This document shows positions 16,035 through 24,370 of a DNA stretch of 27,704 nucleotides, piece after piece; position 1 is the stretch's first letter; each line of letters opens with the position of its first letter. Where the stretch lies: NCBI GenBank assembly GCA_023434825.1, contig JAEYSH010000094.1, positions 1 to 27,704 on the forward strand, read 5' to 3'. The stretch is from Methanobacteriota archaeon. Its GTDB lineage: Archaea; Methanobacteriota; Methanobacteria; Methanobacteriales; Methanobacteriaceae. A program made the position numbers and the translations under genes. The notes beneath the pieces were generated by a model, which was given only the letters and a program-made list of their open reading frames with translations, ran no database searches and had not been told where the DNA came from.

Positions 16035-16427
16035 TTATGTACGCATGTCCATAATTCTATCATTAAAATCTATATTTTTCCATTTTATGCCCAATATATC
16101 GGCTTGTTTTAGCAATGTTTTTACTGCACCTTCGTTTCCTTTTATAAGTACTAAATCTTCCCCTACTTCTCTGTATTCTGCAAATGCAATAGTATTTACA
16201 TAAATTTCTTTTTTAATTTCATTAGTTATATTTTCTAGAAGAACCTTGCCCACGTTTAGTCTAGGATCACCATCTCTCAAGTATTTGATTTCAGCTGAAA
16301 CTTTTCTTTTCAGGTTAAAAAGTCTATTTAAAAATAATTGTTCTTCTTCTCCTTCTTCTATTTCTCTACTCCTGAGTAGATTTATAAAAGTATCTAATAA
16401 CTCAGGTAAATTATTTTCACTATCCAT
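16035..16427 (-). CDS. Hypothetical protein, charged, 130 residues
   Basis: I do not recognise this protein. It is soluble and highly charged: an acidic helical N-terminal half (about 1-60, with EIEEGEEEQ and LFLNRLFNLKRKVSAEIKYL) and a mixed alpha/beta C-terminal half (KEIYVNTIAFAEYREVGEDLVLIKGNEGAVKTLLKQADILGIKWKNI in part). The last part reads like a small regulatory or ligand-binding fold, but nothing identifies it. The ATG has a strong GAGGCGGT ribosome-binding site, which makes a real gene likely. It converges with the tautomerase gene. Confidence 0.65.
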   Translation of the reverse strand: MDSENNLPELLDTFINLLRSREIEEGEEEQLFLNRLFNLKRKVSAEIKYLRDGDPRLNVGKVLLENITNEIKKEIYVNTIAFAEYREVGEDLVLIKGNEGAVKTLLKQADILGIKWKNIDFNDRIMDMRT

Positions 16428-16736
16428 TTAATACCGCCTCTTAATTTAAAGTTCCCTGTAATGTTTTCAAAATTCGTTTAAAGATCAAAAACAAACTGTT
16501 ATACAATTGATACACACCTTATTTAAGGTTTTCATTTTTGATAAAAAATAAGAGATTTAAAGAATTAAATTTTAAATATAAGCTTTAAATTTACTTATTT
16601 AATTGCTTATTCTATAATTTATTCTATTTTTAATTAAAATAAGTCTTGATGAATTTCTATATTATAAAAAAGCTATTTTGTGGATAATAATAATTTTTAT
16701 CATTTAATTTAATTTGTCTTCAAAAAATAAAAATTA
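16428..16736. other. AT-rich intergenic region, no gene found
   Basis: No frame with a ribosome-binding site and no tRNA is seen. On the right side (16737-16793) lies the satP terminator hairpin. The left side holds the promoter of the unknown gene at 16427: TTGTATAACAG at about 16495-16502 on the minus strand, with a perfect ACCTTA-TT-TAAGGT palindrome at 16516-16529 just upstream. Confidence 0.55.
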
Positions 16737-16793
16737 AATGTTATCTTTGATCTATAAGAAAAATCTATTCTTACTAAATCATAAGATAACATT
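16722..16793 (-). terminator. Long hairpin terminator of the acs-satP operon
   Basis: AATGTTATCTT (16737-16747) pairs perfectly with AAGATAACATT (16783-16793). Inside it TGAT pairs with ATCA and TAAGAA with TTCTTA around a 7-base loop, giving about 21 base pairs in total. On the minus strand the stem is followed by a T-rich tract (plus-strand 16722-16736, A-rich). It lies 62 bases past the satP stop. Confidence 0.6.
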
Positions 16794-16855
16794 AAAAATA
16801 TTTTTTAAGGTATCTAAGATGGTTGATGGTTTAGTATACCGGTAAAAAAATTCAT

Positions 16856-17437
16856 TTAAACCGGTAAAACTTTTCGATCATATACTTCATTTATTACTTC
16901 AGCAAGTCCTACATATATAGCACTTGCACCGGTAAATATCCCTTCGTATCCTGCAATCATAGTTATTAACTTGCTTCCAGTTATATCCCCAATAGCTAAG
17001 AGGAAGAAAAGTACTGCAAGGCTTAAGAAAATAACCTGGAGTCCTCTAGTTAATTTTAGCGTTGCAATGAACATCACCAATGTGAATATTCCCCACATAA
17101 ACAAGTATGCCGCTAATGATAGGGGATCTGGTTTTGCAGCCAGACCAATTACTGGTAATATTAACAAAATAGCGAAAGACCACCAGAATAATCCATAAGA
17201 ACCGAAAGCAGTTGTTGCAAATGTATTTCCTTTTCTATATTCCATTACACATGCAAATAGTTGTGCTATCCCTCCATAGGCTATTCCCATTGCTAGTATC
17301 ATACTATTTAATTCAAAAAATCCTGCATTATGGATATTTAATAGGACTGTCGTCAGTCCAAATCCTAGTAATCCTAAAGGTGCAGGATTTGCAGTTATAT
17401 CTTTTATCTGCACATTTGACATTATGTCTTCAACCAT
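16856..17437 (-). CDS. satP: Acetate transporter, GPR1/FUN34/SatP family
   Basis: A 193-residue inner-membrane protein with six predicted helices and the family signature NPAPLGLLGFGLTT from residue 17. It also has the conserved FACVMEYRKGNTFATTAFGSYGLFWWSF region around residues 60-90. SatP/AceTr proteins take up acetate (and succinate) by proton symport or as channels. The gene follows acs after a 25-base gap with its own AAGGGAT ribosome-binding site, so uptake and activation of acetate are encoded together. That pairing supports acetate as the substrate. The 3' end has a repeated ACCGGTAAAA (16838 and 16860). Confidence 0.93.
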   Translation of the reverse strand: MVEDIMSNVQIKDITANPAPLGLLGFGLTTVLLNIHNAGFFELNSMILAMGIAYGGIAQLFACVMEYRKGNTFATTAFGSYGLFWWSFAILLILPVIGLAAKPDPLSLAAYLFMWGIFTLVMFIATLKLTRGLQVIFLSLAVLFFLLAIGDITGSKLITMIAGYEGIFTGASAIYVGLAEVINEVYDRKVLPV

Positions 17438-17462
17438 ATGAATCCCTTCATATTATTTTAAT

Positions 17463-19367
17463 TTATTCTTCAAGTGTTGATGTATCTCCTAAATCTTCTC
17501 CTCTTTCTTTAGCTCTTAGTATTCTCCTCATAATTTTTCCACTTCTAGTTTTTGGAAGTGAATCAACCTGAGTTATTTGACCTAAAACGGCTACTGGTCC
17601 TAATTCATATCTTACGTGCTTTTGAAGTTCTTCTATCAATTGGGTATTGAGTTTGTATCCTTCACGTAAGATTACGAACGCTTTAATTACTTCTCCTTTA
17701 ATTGGGTCAGATTTACCAATTACAGCAGCTTCTGCGACAGCAGGGTGACTTACAAATGCTGACTCCACTTCTGAAGTACCTATTCTATGACCAGCTATTT
17801 TTAAGACATCATCAGATCTTCCCTGTATCCAGAAATAACCATCTTCGTCTTTCCTCGCTATATCTCCTGCTGCATATATGCATCCTGGTATTTGAGTCCA
17901 GTAATTTTTGACATATCTTTCTTCATCTTTGTAGAGAGTTCTGAACATGGATGGCCATGGCTTTTTAATTACCAGAAGCCCTCCTTTTCCTAGAGGTACA
18001 GGATTTCCTTCTTCATCTACAATATCTGCGTCTATTCCGGGTAATGGTTTTGTTGCTGATCCTGGTTTAAGTGGCGTAACTGGTATTGGAGAAATCATAT
18101 GTGCTCCTGTTTCTGTTTGCCACCATGTATCCATTATAGGGCATTGTTCTTTTCCCACATTTTTATAAAACCACATCCATGCCTCTGGATTTATCGGTTC
18201 ACCTACAGATCCTAATATTTTTAATGATGAAAGGTTGTAGGTATTTGGATATTTGTTCCCAAATCTCATAAGGTGCCTTATTGCTGTTGGCGCTGTGTAT
18301 AATTTAGTTACTCCATATTTTTCCACAATTTTCCACCAGACTCCAGGATCAGGATAATCTGGAGCTCCTTCATAAACAAGGGTTGTTGTTCCTAATAGAA
18401 GAGGACCATAGAGTAAGTAGCTGTGCCCGGTAATCCAGCCTATATCTCCTGTACACCAATAAAGATCTCCGTCATGGATGTTAAATACATTTTTAAGTGT
18501 TGTTGCAACTCCTACCATGTATCCTGCGGTGGTATGTAGAACACCTTTTGGTTTTCCTGTACTTCCAGATGTGTAAAGAATGAATAGTGGATCTTCTGAA
18601 TCCATTTCTTCTGCTTCACACTCTGCAGGTTCTCCTTCAATTAATGTTTCATAGAAAATCTCTCTGCCACTTAAATCAGAGATTTCTATTGGTATTCCTG
18701 TGTGTTTTACTACAACCACAGTTTCAACTGTTGGACATTGAAGCATTGCTTCATCTGAAACCTTTTTTAAATCAATTACTTTACCTCTTCTAAATGTTCC
18801 ATCAGCAGTTATAAGGATTTTTGCTTCTGCATCGTTTATTCTTTCTACAAATGCTCCTACACTTAATCCGGAGTAAACAACTGAATGAATTGCTCCTATT
18901 TTTGTACAGGCAAGTAATGAAATAATGAGTTCTGGACACATTGGAAGATATGTTGAGACTTTATCTCCTTTCTTAACTCCTAAATTTTTAAGCGCATTTG
19001 CAAATTTGTTTACTTCTCTGTACAACTCATAATATGTCAATTTTTTCTCATGTCCTCTTTCATTAACATATAAAATAGCAATCTGATTTCTTTTATCAGT
19101 TTCAATCCAGCGATCAACTGCATTATAGGCTAAATTAATTTTACCTCCAGTAAACCATTTAAAAAAAGGTTTATCACTTTCATCAAGTACTTTATCCCAT
19201 TTTTTAAACCATGCAAACTGTTCGGCTTTTTCAGCCCAGTATTTTTCAATATCTTTTCCTTTTTCCAGTTCTTCTTCCCAATTTTTAATAATTGCCTTTC
19301 CACGGATTATTTCATTGGGTTTGACTATCCTTTCTTCATTAAGCAGGACATCTGTGTCATTTACCAT
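17463..19367 (-). CDS. acs: AMP-forming acetyl-CoA synthetase
   Basis: Acs converts acetate, ATP and CoA to acetyl-CoA, AMP and pyrophosphate. The 634-residue protein has the adenylation P-loop LYTSGSTGKPKG (264-275), WWQTETG at 415-421 (the tryptophan that limits the pocket to acetate), GRSDDVLKIAGHRIG (about 516-530), and PKTRSGK with the catalytic, acetylatable lysine K611. Length matches the family. The ATG follows GGGAG. It leads satP. In hydrogenotrophic methanogens acetate serves as a carbon source through acetyl-CoA and pyruvate synthase, not for methane formation. The promoter has a TATA box at about 19427-19436 and periodic repeats upstream. Confidence 0.96.
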   Translation of the reverse strand: MVNDTDVLLNEERIVKPNEIIRGKAIIKNWEEELEKGKDIEKYWAEKAEQFAWFKKWDKVLDESDKPFFKWFTGGKINLAYNAVDRWIETDKRNQIAILYVNERGHEKKLTYYELYREVNKFANALKNLGVKKGDKVSTYLPMCPELIISLLACTKIGAIHSVVYSGLSVGAFVERINDAEAKILITADGTFRRGKVIDLKKVSDEAMLQCPTVETVVVVKHTGIPIEISDLSGREIFYETLIEGEPAECEAEEMDSEDPLFILYTSGSTGKPKGVLHTTAGYMVGVATTLKNVFNIHDGDLYWCTGDIGWITGHSYLLYGPLLLGTTTLVYEGAPDYPDPGVWWKIVEKYGVTKLYTAPTAIRHLMRFGNKYPNTYNLSSLKILGSVGEPINPEAWMWFYKNVGKEQCPIMDTWWQTETGAHMISPIPVTPLKPGSATKPLPGIDADIVDEEGNPVPLGKGGLLVIKKPWPSMFRTLYKDEERYVKNYWTQIPGCIYAAGDIARKDEDGYFWIQGRSDDVLKIAGHRIGTSEVESAFVSHPAVAEAAVIGKSDPIKGEVIKAFVILREGYKLNTQLIEELQKHVRYELGPVAVLGQITQVDSLPKTRSGKIMRRILRAKERGEDLGDTSTLEE

Positions 19368-19426
19368 ATTTCTCCCGCCATTTTTTGGTTAATTTATCAA
19401 ATACGTTATTTTCTAAGTTCATTTTA

Positions 19427-19481
19427 GTATATATATTTTACTATTATTAATCATTATAAATATTAATTAATCATGATAAAT
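19427..19481 (-). promoter_or_regulatory. acs promoter with 20-bp-periodic direct repeat
   Basis: TATA-type sequence (AAAATATATATACTAAAA on the minus strand, about 19423-19439) would start transcription near 19400. Immediately upstream, ATTAATCATTATAAAT (19446-19461) and ATTAATCATGATAAAT (19466-19481) differ at one of 16 positions and are spaced 20 bp. The position suits an activator, but binding is inferred. Confidence 0.55.
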
Positions 19482-19541
19482 TAAAAAATTTAATAATAAA
19501 AAATTTCTAAATTTAATTAAATAAGAAAAATAAATTTTTAA

Positions 19542-20054
19542 TTACCCTTTCTTCAAAATTTTATCCATAGAAGATTTAATTGAACCAACCCATGGTTTTA
19601 AAACTTCATTAGATGTATTACCATCTTTAATTTCTTCTAAAGATGACTTATCAGAATTAATTTGATTCAAAACAAAATCATTGAGCCAATCAGTCAATTC
19701 ATATTTGTATAAATCCTCAAGAAACACCCATGCATAACCTTCATGTTCATCACTGATATTAAGCTCACCATCAATAATTTTACCGGTCATGATGATGTGA
19801 ACAGCTCTTATTAATGGTAAATTTTGCTCAGAAGCGCCAACCACATGATCAATAGAAATTTTTAAATTTGTTTCTTCAAAAACTTCTCTAATTAATGCCT
19901 GATCAAATGACTCTCCCTGATCTACTTTCCCTCCAGGTAACTCCCATTTTCCAGGATTTGTTTTAGATTCTGTAGACCTTTTAATAATCAAAATTTTTCC
20001 ATCATCATTCATCAAAAGAACTCTCACTGCAAGGCCAAAAACATATTCAATCAT
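19542..20054 (-). CDS. NUDIX hydrolase
   Basis: This 170-residue protein has a full NUDIX box, GX5E at G42-E48 and REVFEE at 56-61, with asparagine at the box's usual glycine (N63). It belongs to the MutT-like group that hydrolyses nucleoside diphosphates linked to another moiety; the substrate cannot be named from sequence. The first 30 residues (FGLAVRVLLMNDDGKILIIKR) match the start of that fold, and about 30 C-terminal residues extend past it. The ATG is preceded by GGAA at a reasonable distance. It stands alone downstream of the thermosome gene on the same strand. Confidence 0.9.
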   Translation of the reverse strand: MIEYVFGLAVRVLLMNDDGKILIIKRSTESKTNPGKWELPGGKVDQGESFDQALIREVFEETNLKISIDHVVGASEQNLPLIRAVHIIMTGKIIDGELNISDEHEGYAWVFLEDLYKYELTDWLNDFVLNQINSDKSSLEEIKDGNTSNEVLKPWVGSIKSSMDKILKKG

Positions 20055-20153
20055 CGTTTTAATTCCAAATTTTTATTCATATATTTTTTTTAAACATTAA
20101 TATAACTTATGGAAAAAAAGAACTAAATTATTAAATTAAAATTACTTATTTTT

Positions 20154-20189
20154 AAAAATAAAAAAGAATTAAGGGTTTATTTACCCTTA
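20154..20189 (-). terminator. Terminator hairpin containing the thermosome stop codon
   Basis: TAAGGGT (20170-20176) and ACCCTTA (20183-20189) form a 7-bp stem with a 6-base loop. On the minus strand the TAA stop forms the start of the stem, and the hairpin is followed by a T-rich tract (CTTTTTTATTTTT). Confidence 0.55.
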
Positions 20190-21815
20190 CATCATTGGTG
20201 GCATTCCACCAGGCATTCCGCCCATACCTTCCATATCAGGACCGCTGCCCATTCCTTTAGTTGCGATCATGTCATCAATACGGAGGATCATTTCTGAAGC
20301 TTCAGCTGCAGATTGAATAGCCTGTTTTTTTACCCTCATAGGTTCTACAACACCAGCCTGGTACATGTCAACGACATCTCCCAAGAATACATCTAATCCC
20401 ATGTAGAAAGATTTTTCATGCGCTGCTCTTAAATCTACAAGAGCATCAATACTGTCAAGACCAGCATTTTCAGCAAGTGTTCTTGGAACAACTTCTAAAG
20501 CTTCAGCGAATGCTGCAATAGCCAATTGTTCTCTGCCACTTATTGAGTCAGCGAATTCTTTTAATCCTTTGGATATTGCTATTTCTGGAGCTCCTCCACC
20601 AGCAACAACCTTTTTATCTTCGACAGTAGATGCAACTACACCAATAGCGTCTTCAACTGCTCTTTCTATTTCTTCAGCTACGTGTTTAGTACTTCCTCTT
20701 AATATGAGTGATACTGCTTTAGGGTCTTTAGAATCTTCAACAAAGGTTAATATTTCATCAAATATTTTCTTTTCGTAAACAAGACCTGCTTCACCTAAAT
20801 CTTCAGGTTTAAGATCGTCAATGTTGGTTATGAGGTTTGCACCTGTAGCCTTTTCAAGTCTGTTCATGTCAGATTTTTTAACCCTCTTAATAGCATAAAT
20901 ACCGCTTCTTGTAAGATAATGCTGTGCAAGGTCATCAATTCCTTTTTGACAGAATAAAACGTTTGCTCCAGAATCAATGATTTTATCAACCATTTCTTTG
21001 ATCATCTGTTCTTCGTTTTCAAGGAAAGCTTGCATCTGTGATGGATCAGTTAAACTGATTTTTGCATCGGTTTCAAGATCTTTAACTTCTATTGGATATT
21101 TAATTAAAGCAATTTTCGCGTTTTCTATCTGTTTAGGCATTCCTGGGTCTAATCTACTTTTATCTACTACTACACCGTTTACTATTTGTGATTCGTTTAC
21201 AGATTCACCAGAAATCCTTTGAATATTAATATTATCTTTTTCTACTTCACCGTCTTCTTCAACCTGCATTACTGCATCTACAACTAGCTCTGCAAGAGGT
21301 TCTCTTGCTTTTTCAGAGCCTTTTCCAGTCATTGCAGTCATTGCAACTTTTAAGAGAGTGTCACGGTCATCAGCATCGAATGAAATTAAGTTTAAAATTT
21401 CCTGAGCTTTTTCTGCTGCCTGTCTGTAACCCATAGCAACAATAGTTGGATGGATATCCATGTCTAATAATTCTTCAGCTTTTTTGAGTAATTCGCCAGC
21501 AATAATAACTGCTGTTGTTGTACCGTCTCCTACTTCATCTTCCTGAGTTTTAGCAACTTCAACAAGCATCTTAGCAGCAGGGTGCTCAATATCCATTTCT
21601 CTAAGGATAGTTACACCATCGTTTGTTACAACAATATCTCCTAGGCCGTCTACAAGCATTTTGTCCATTCCCTTTGGACCAAGGGTTGTTCTTATTGTTT
21701 CAGCAAGAACTTTTCCTGCCATAATATTCATTCTCTGAGCGTCTCTACCTAATAATCGGTCTGTACCTTCTGGAAAGATTAATATTGGTTGGTTTCCACC
21801 ACCTAATTGTGCCAC
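20187..21815 (-). CDS. Thermosome subunit (group II chaperonin)
   Basis: Thermosome subunits form the archaeal ATP-driven double-ring folding machine. This 542-residue protein has the chaperonin signatures: RTTLGPKGMDKML (42-54), VTNDGVTIL (63-71), and the ATPase motif GDGTTT (96-101) with catalytic D97. It ends with the GGMPGGMPPMM tail typical of euryarchaeal subunits. Archaea usually have one to three paralogues, so I do not choose between thsA and thsB. The start is GTG with a strong GAGGTGAT site 4-5 bases away. A long leader and palindrome precede it. Confidence 0.96.
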   Translation of the reverse strand: MAQLGGGNQPILIFPEGTDRLLGRDAQRMNIMAGKVLAETIRTTLGPKGMDKMLVDGLGDIVVTNDGVTILREMDIEHPAAKMLVEVAKTQEDEVGDGTTTAVIIAGELLKKAEELLDMDIHPTIVAMGYRQAAEKAQEILNLISFDADDRDTLLKVAMTAMTGKGSEKAREPLAELVVDAVMQVEEDGEVEKDNINIQRISGESVNESQIVNGVVVDKSRLDPGMPKQIENAKIALIKYPIEVKDLETDAKISLTDPSQMQAFLENEEQMIKEMVDKIIDSGANVLFCQKGIDDLAQHYLTRSGIYAIKRVKKSDMNRLEKATGANLITNIDDLKPEDLGEAGLVYEKKIFDEILTFVEDSKDPKAVSLILRGSTKHVAEEIERAVEDAIGVVASTVEDKKVVAGGGAPEIAISKGLKEFADSISGREQLAIAAFAEALEVVPRTLAENAGLDSIDALVDLRAAHEKSFYMGLDVFLGDVVDMYQAGVVEPMRVKKQAIQSAAEASEMILRIDDMIATKGMGSGPDMEGMGGMPGGMPPMM

Positions 21816-21870
21816 ATTATCACCTCTAAAGTTATTTTTTAAAATTTAGTATTTTTTTAAAAAAATTCTT

Positions 21871-21947
21871 GTTTAGAAATACATTAATTCTAAACATCTA
21901 TTCTTTGTAATTTATCAGTGGGTTAGAGGTTCTATAAATAATTTTCG
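21871..21947 (-). promoter_or_regulatory. Thermosome promoter and palindromic leader element
   Basis: On the minus strand CGAAAA (BRE, to 21947) and TTATTTATA (21933-21941) form a strong archaeal promoter, with a start near 21908. Downstream, GTTTAGAA (21871-21878) and TTCTAAAC (21888-21895) are a perfect 8-bp inverted repeat around +13 to +37. It is either an operator just past the start site or a hairpin in a leader of about 90 bases. Confidence 0.55.
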
Positions 21948-22011
21948 AATTTTTAATTGTAAAATTTCGATTATAAAAGTGTTTCTATTAGAATAAATTT
22001 AATAAAAAAAA

Positions 22012-22542
22012 TTATTCTTTAATTTCATACTCAAATTCAAATATGGATTCTCCTTTAATTTCATTACCTCCAAGATGTTCCATTTCATGAGAAACTCCAT
22101 AGGCACTTGAACCACTGAATATAAAAGGTCCTTTAACTTTCTCTAAAGTAATTTTTTTAGTCATTGGATTTAAGGAAGCTTTTATTGTGTATTCTGAGTC
22201 AATTTTTACTTTATACGGTCTTTTTACGATTTCTCTTTCTTTTTTATTTCCACATTTTTCAAGGCGGTGAACCATTCCCTCCTGACTTAACAGTACAGGG
22301 TTATAAAATAAAAACATGATTTCCATTGTGTAACCAATCATTTTTTCCTCATCAAATTTGGTGATTTTCTCTTTAATTGCCATGACCTTTGTAGTATTAA
22401 ATTTAAGACTCCAGTCTCCTCCAAACTTTATTGAAAAAATTAATGGTAAAAATATATCATGAGGAACATCAAGTTGTTCAATTACCTTTTTTTCTTTTAA
22501 AGTAAATGATAATTGCTTTTTAAATTCATCAAGTTCACTTAT
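22012..22542 (-). CDS. Hypothetical protein with a probable ATA start codon
   Basis: The frame has its first ATG at 22383 (123 residues), but that ATG has AAGGT only one base upstream, too close to act. The same frame runs open for another 53 codons without any ATG, GTG or TTG, to an in-frame TAA. At its beginning GGTGAT (22546-22551) stands before an ATA at 22540-22542 with the same GGTG-plus-5 spacing as the thermosome start. This reading gives 176 residues (ISELDEFKKQLSF..., KFGGDWSLKFNTTK, then MAIKEK onward). I do not recognise the family: it is soluble, lysine- and glutamate-rich and beta-like towards the end. Either ATA is the start, or an ATG was lost by mutation or misread. It is divergent from pheT. 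Confidence 0.55.
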   Translation of the reverse strand: MSELDEFKKQLSFTLKEKKVIEQLDVPHDIFLPLIFSIKFGGDWSLKFNTTKVMAIKEKITKFDEEKMIGYTMEIMFLFYNPVLLSQEGMVHRLEKCGNKKEREIVKRPYKVKIDSEYTIKASLNPMTKKITLEKVKGPFIFSGSSAYGVSHEMEHLGGNEIKGESIFEFEYEIKE

Positions 22543-22696
22543 TTTATCACCTTCTTAAATCTGAAATGATTTAATTATTTAAATATTAATACTAATAAAA
22601 ACTATATAATAAGAAAATAATTAATGTTTAGATAGGAATTATTAGAAATTTTAATTAATTTATTTTGTCTTATTACAAATTATTGAGGATGACAGC

Positions 22697-24361
22697 ATGC
22701 CAGTTATAACATTTGATTATGAAGATCTCTTTGAAATATTAGGAATGGAAATGGACAAAGATGAACTAATAAAGCTTCTTCCAATGATTGGAAGTGATAT
22801 TGACGATTATGATGATAAAACTGTTAAAGTAGAGTTTTTTCCCAATAGGCCAGACTTTTTAAGTGTGGAAGGAGTTGCAAGAACTCTTAAAGGTTTCTTA
22901 AATATTGAAAAAGGGCTTCCAGAATACTTTTTAGAGGATACCGAAATTAATGTTAAAGTAGATTCCGAGTTAAAGGATATAAGACCATATATTGCTTTTG
23001 GAATCATAGAAAATGTGGATTTAAGTGGTAATAAGCTTAAACAAGTAATGGATTTCCAAGAGGACCTTCACTGGGTAGTTGGTCGAGATCGAAAGAAAGT
23101 AGCTATTGGAATTCATAATTTCGATGTTATTGAACCACCGTTTTATTACAAAGCGGCTGATCCAGATAAAGATTCTTTTGTTCCCCTTGAAACCAGTACA
23201 GAGATGTCTTTAAGAGAAATATTGCAGGAACATAAAAAAGGAGCTAAATATGCTCATTTAATAAATAAATTTGATAAATATCCACTTATAGTAGATGCTA
23301 ATGGTAATGTACTTTCCATGCCTCCTATAATTAATGGAGAACTTACTAAACTCACTGAAGAGACTAAAAATATTCTTGTTGATGTTACTGGTACAGACGA
23401 AAAAGCTGTTAATTATGCACTTAATATAATCATGACTTCATTTGCTGAAGTTGGAGGAGAAATAAAATCATTAAACGTTGTTTATGATGATAGGGAAATA
23501 AAAACTCCTAATTTAATGCCTAAAAGGAAAAGTGTTAGTGTTAAAAATGCTGAAAAGATGATTGGTTTAGATTTAACTGCATTAGATATTTCTAATTACC
23601 TTGAAACAGTACGATTAGGTGCTGAAATTGAGGCAGATGATACTGTTCAAGCAATTATTCCCGCTTATCGAGTTGATATACTCCATGAAGTTGATTTGAT
23701 TGAAAATATCGCTGTAGGATATTGTTTTAGAAAATTAGAACCAGAACTTCCAGAAATTGCAACAATTGCCTCAGAAGATAAGAGTGAAGTTTTTGATAAC
23801 CTCCTAAGAGAAATTTTAACTGGAATGGGCTTTTTAGAAACAATGAGTTTAATGTTAACCAGTGAGGAAGTCCATTATGAGAATATGAAGTTATCTGAGG
23901 ACGAAAGAGTTATTGTCGCTCAACCAATCTCTGTTGAAAGAACAATGCTTAGAAAAAATCTTTTGCAGGGTTTAATGGAATTTTTAGAAGATAATAAGCA
24001 CGAAGAATTACCACAAAAGATTTTTGAGGTTGGAAATGTTGTTTACCTGGATAAAAATTGTGAAACATGTACGCAAGATGTTAAAAAAATCGCAGGTGCA
24101 GTAACCCATTCTTCTGCAAACTTTACTGAGATAAAATCAATCGTTGACGCGATTTTTGTAAATCTTGGCCTTAAAATGGAAATTGAAGGGACAAAACATC
24201 CTTCGTTTATTAAAGGAAGATGTGCAAAAGTTAATGGTGTAAACAATTGGAAATCAGAAAATCTGAATGTTTCAGGATACTTTGGTGAGTTAAATCCAGA
24301 AGTTATAACTAACTTTAACCTTGAATATCCCGTTATTGCTTTTGAACTTCAATTTAACTAA
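22697..24361 (+). CDS. pheT: Phenylalanyl-tRNA synthetase beta chain
   Basis: PheT is the tRNA-binding and editing subunit of the heterotetrameric enzyme that charges tRNA-Phe. At 554 residues it has the compact archaeal/eukaryotic-type form. FFPNRPDFLSVEGVARTL at about 47-64 opens the B1-type region. The B3/B4 editing domain follows (about 80-270), then the B5 helix-turn-helix region (about 275-350), then the catalytic-like core (from about 365). The ATG follows GAGGATGA. No pheS is in the window, as is common in archaea where the genes are separate. It converges with the second yjbQ with only 9 bases between, where a T-rich stretch (24362-24377) probably ends transcription. Confidence 0.96.
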   Translation: MPVITFDYEDLFEILGMEMDKDELIKLLPMIGSDIDDYDDKTVKVEFFPNRPDFLSVEGVARTLKGFLNIEKGLPEYFLEDTEINVKVDSELKDIRPYIAFGIIENVDLSGNKLKQVMDFQEDLHWVVGRDRKKVAIGIHNFDVIEPPFYYKAADPDKDSFVPLETSTEMSLREILQEHKKGAKYAHLINKFDKYPLIVDANGNVLSMPPIINGELTKLTEETKNILVDVTGTDEKAVNYALNIIMTSFAEVGGEIKSLNVVYDDREIKTPNLMPKRKSVSVKNAEKMIGLDLTALDISNYLETVRLGAEIEADDTVQAIIPAYRVDILHEVDLIENIAVGYCFRKLEPELPEIATIASEDKSEVFDNLLREILTGMGFLETMSLMLTSEEVHYENMKLSEDERVIVAQPISVERTMLRKNLLQGLMEFLEDNKHEELPQKIFEVGNVVYLDKNCETCTQDVKKIAGAVTHSSANFTEIKSIVDAIFVNLGLKMEIEGTKHPSFIKGRCAKVNGVNNWKSENLNVSGYFGELNPEVITNFNLEYPVIAFELQFN

Positions 24362-24370
24362 TTTTTTCTT

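Noticed and set aside
16838..16870. Repeated ACCGGTAAAA at the satP 3' end
   Set aside because: Only two short copies, one partly inside the coding region; the small TACCGGT/ACCGGTA hairpin is weak compared with the large hairpin downstream.
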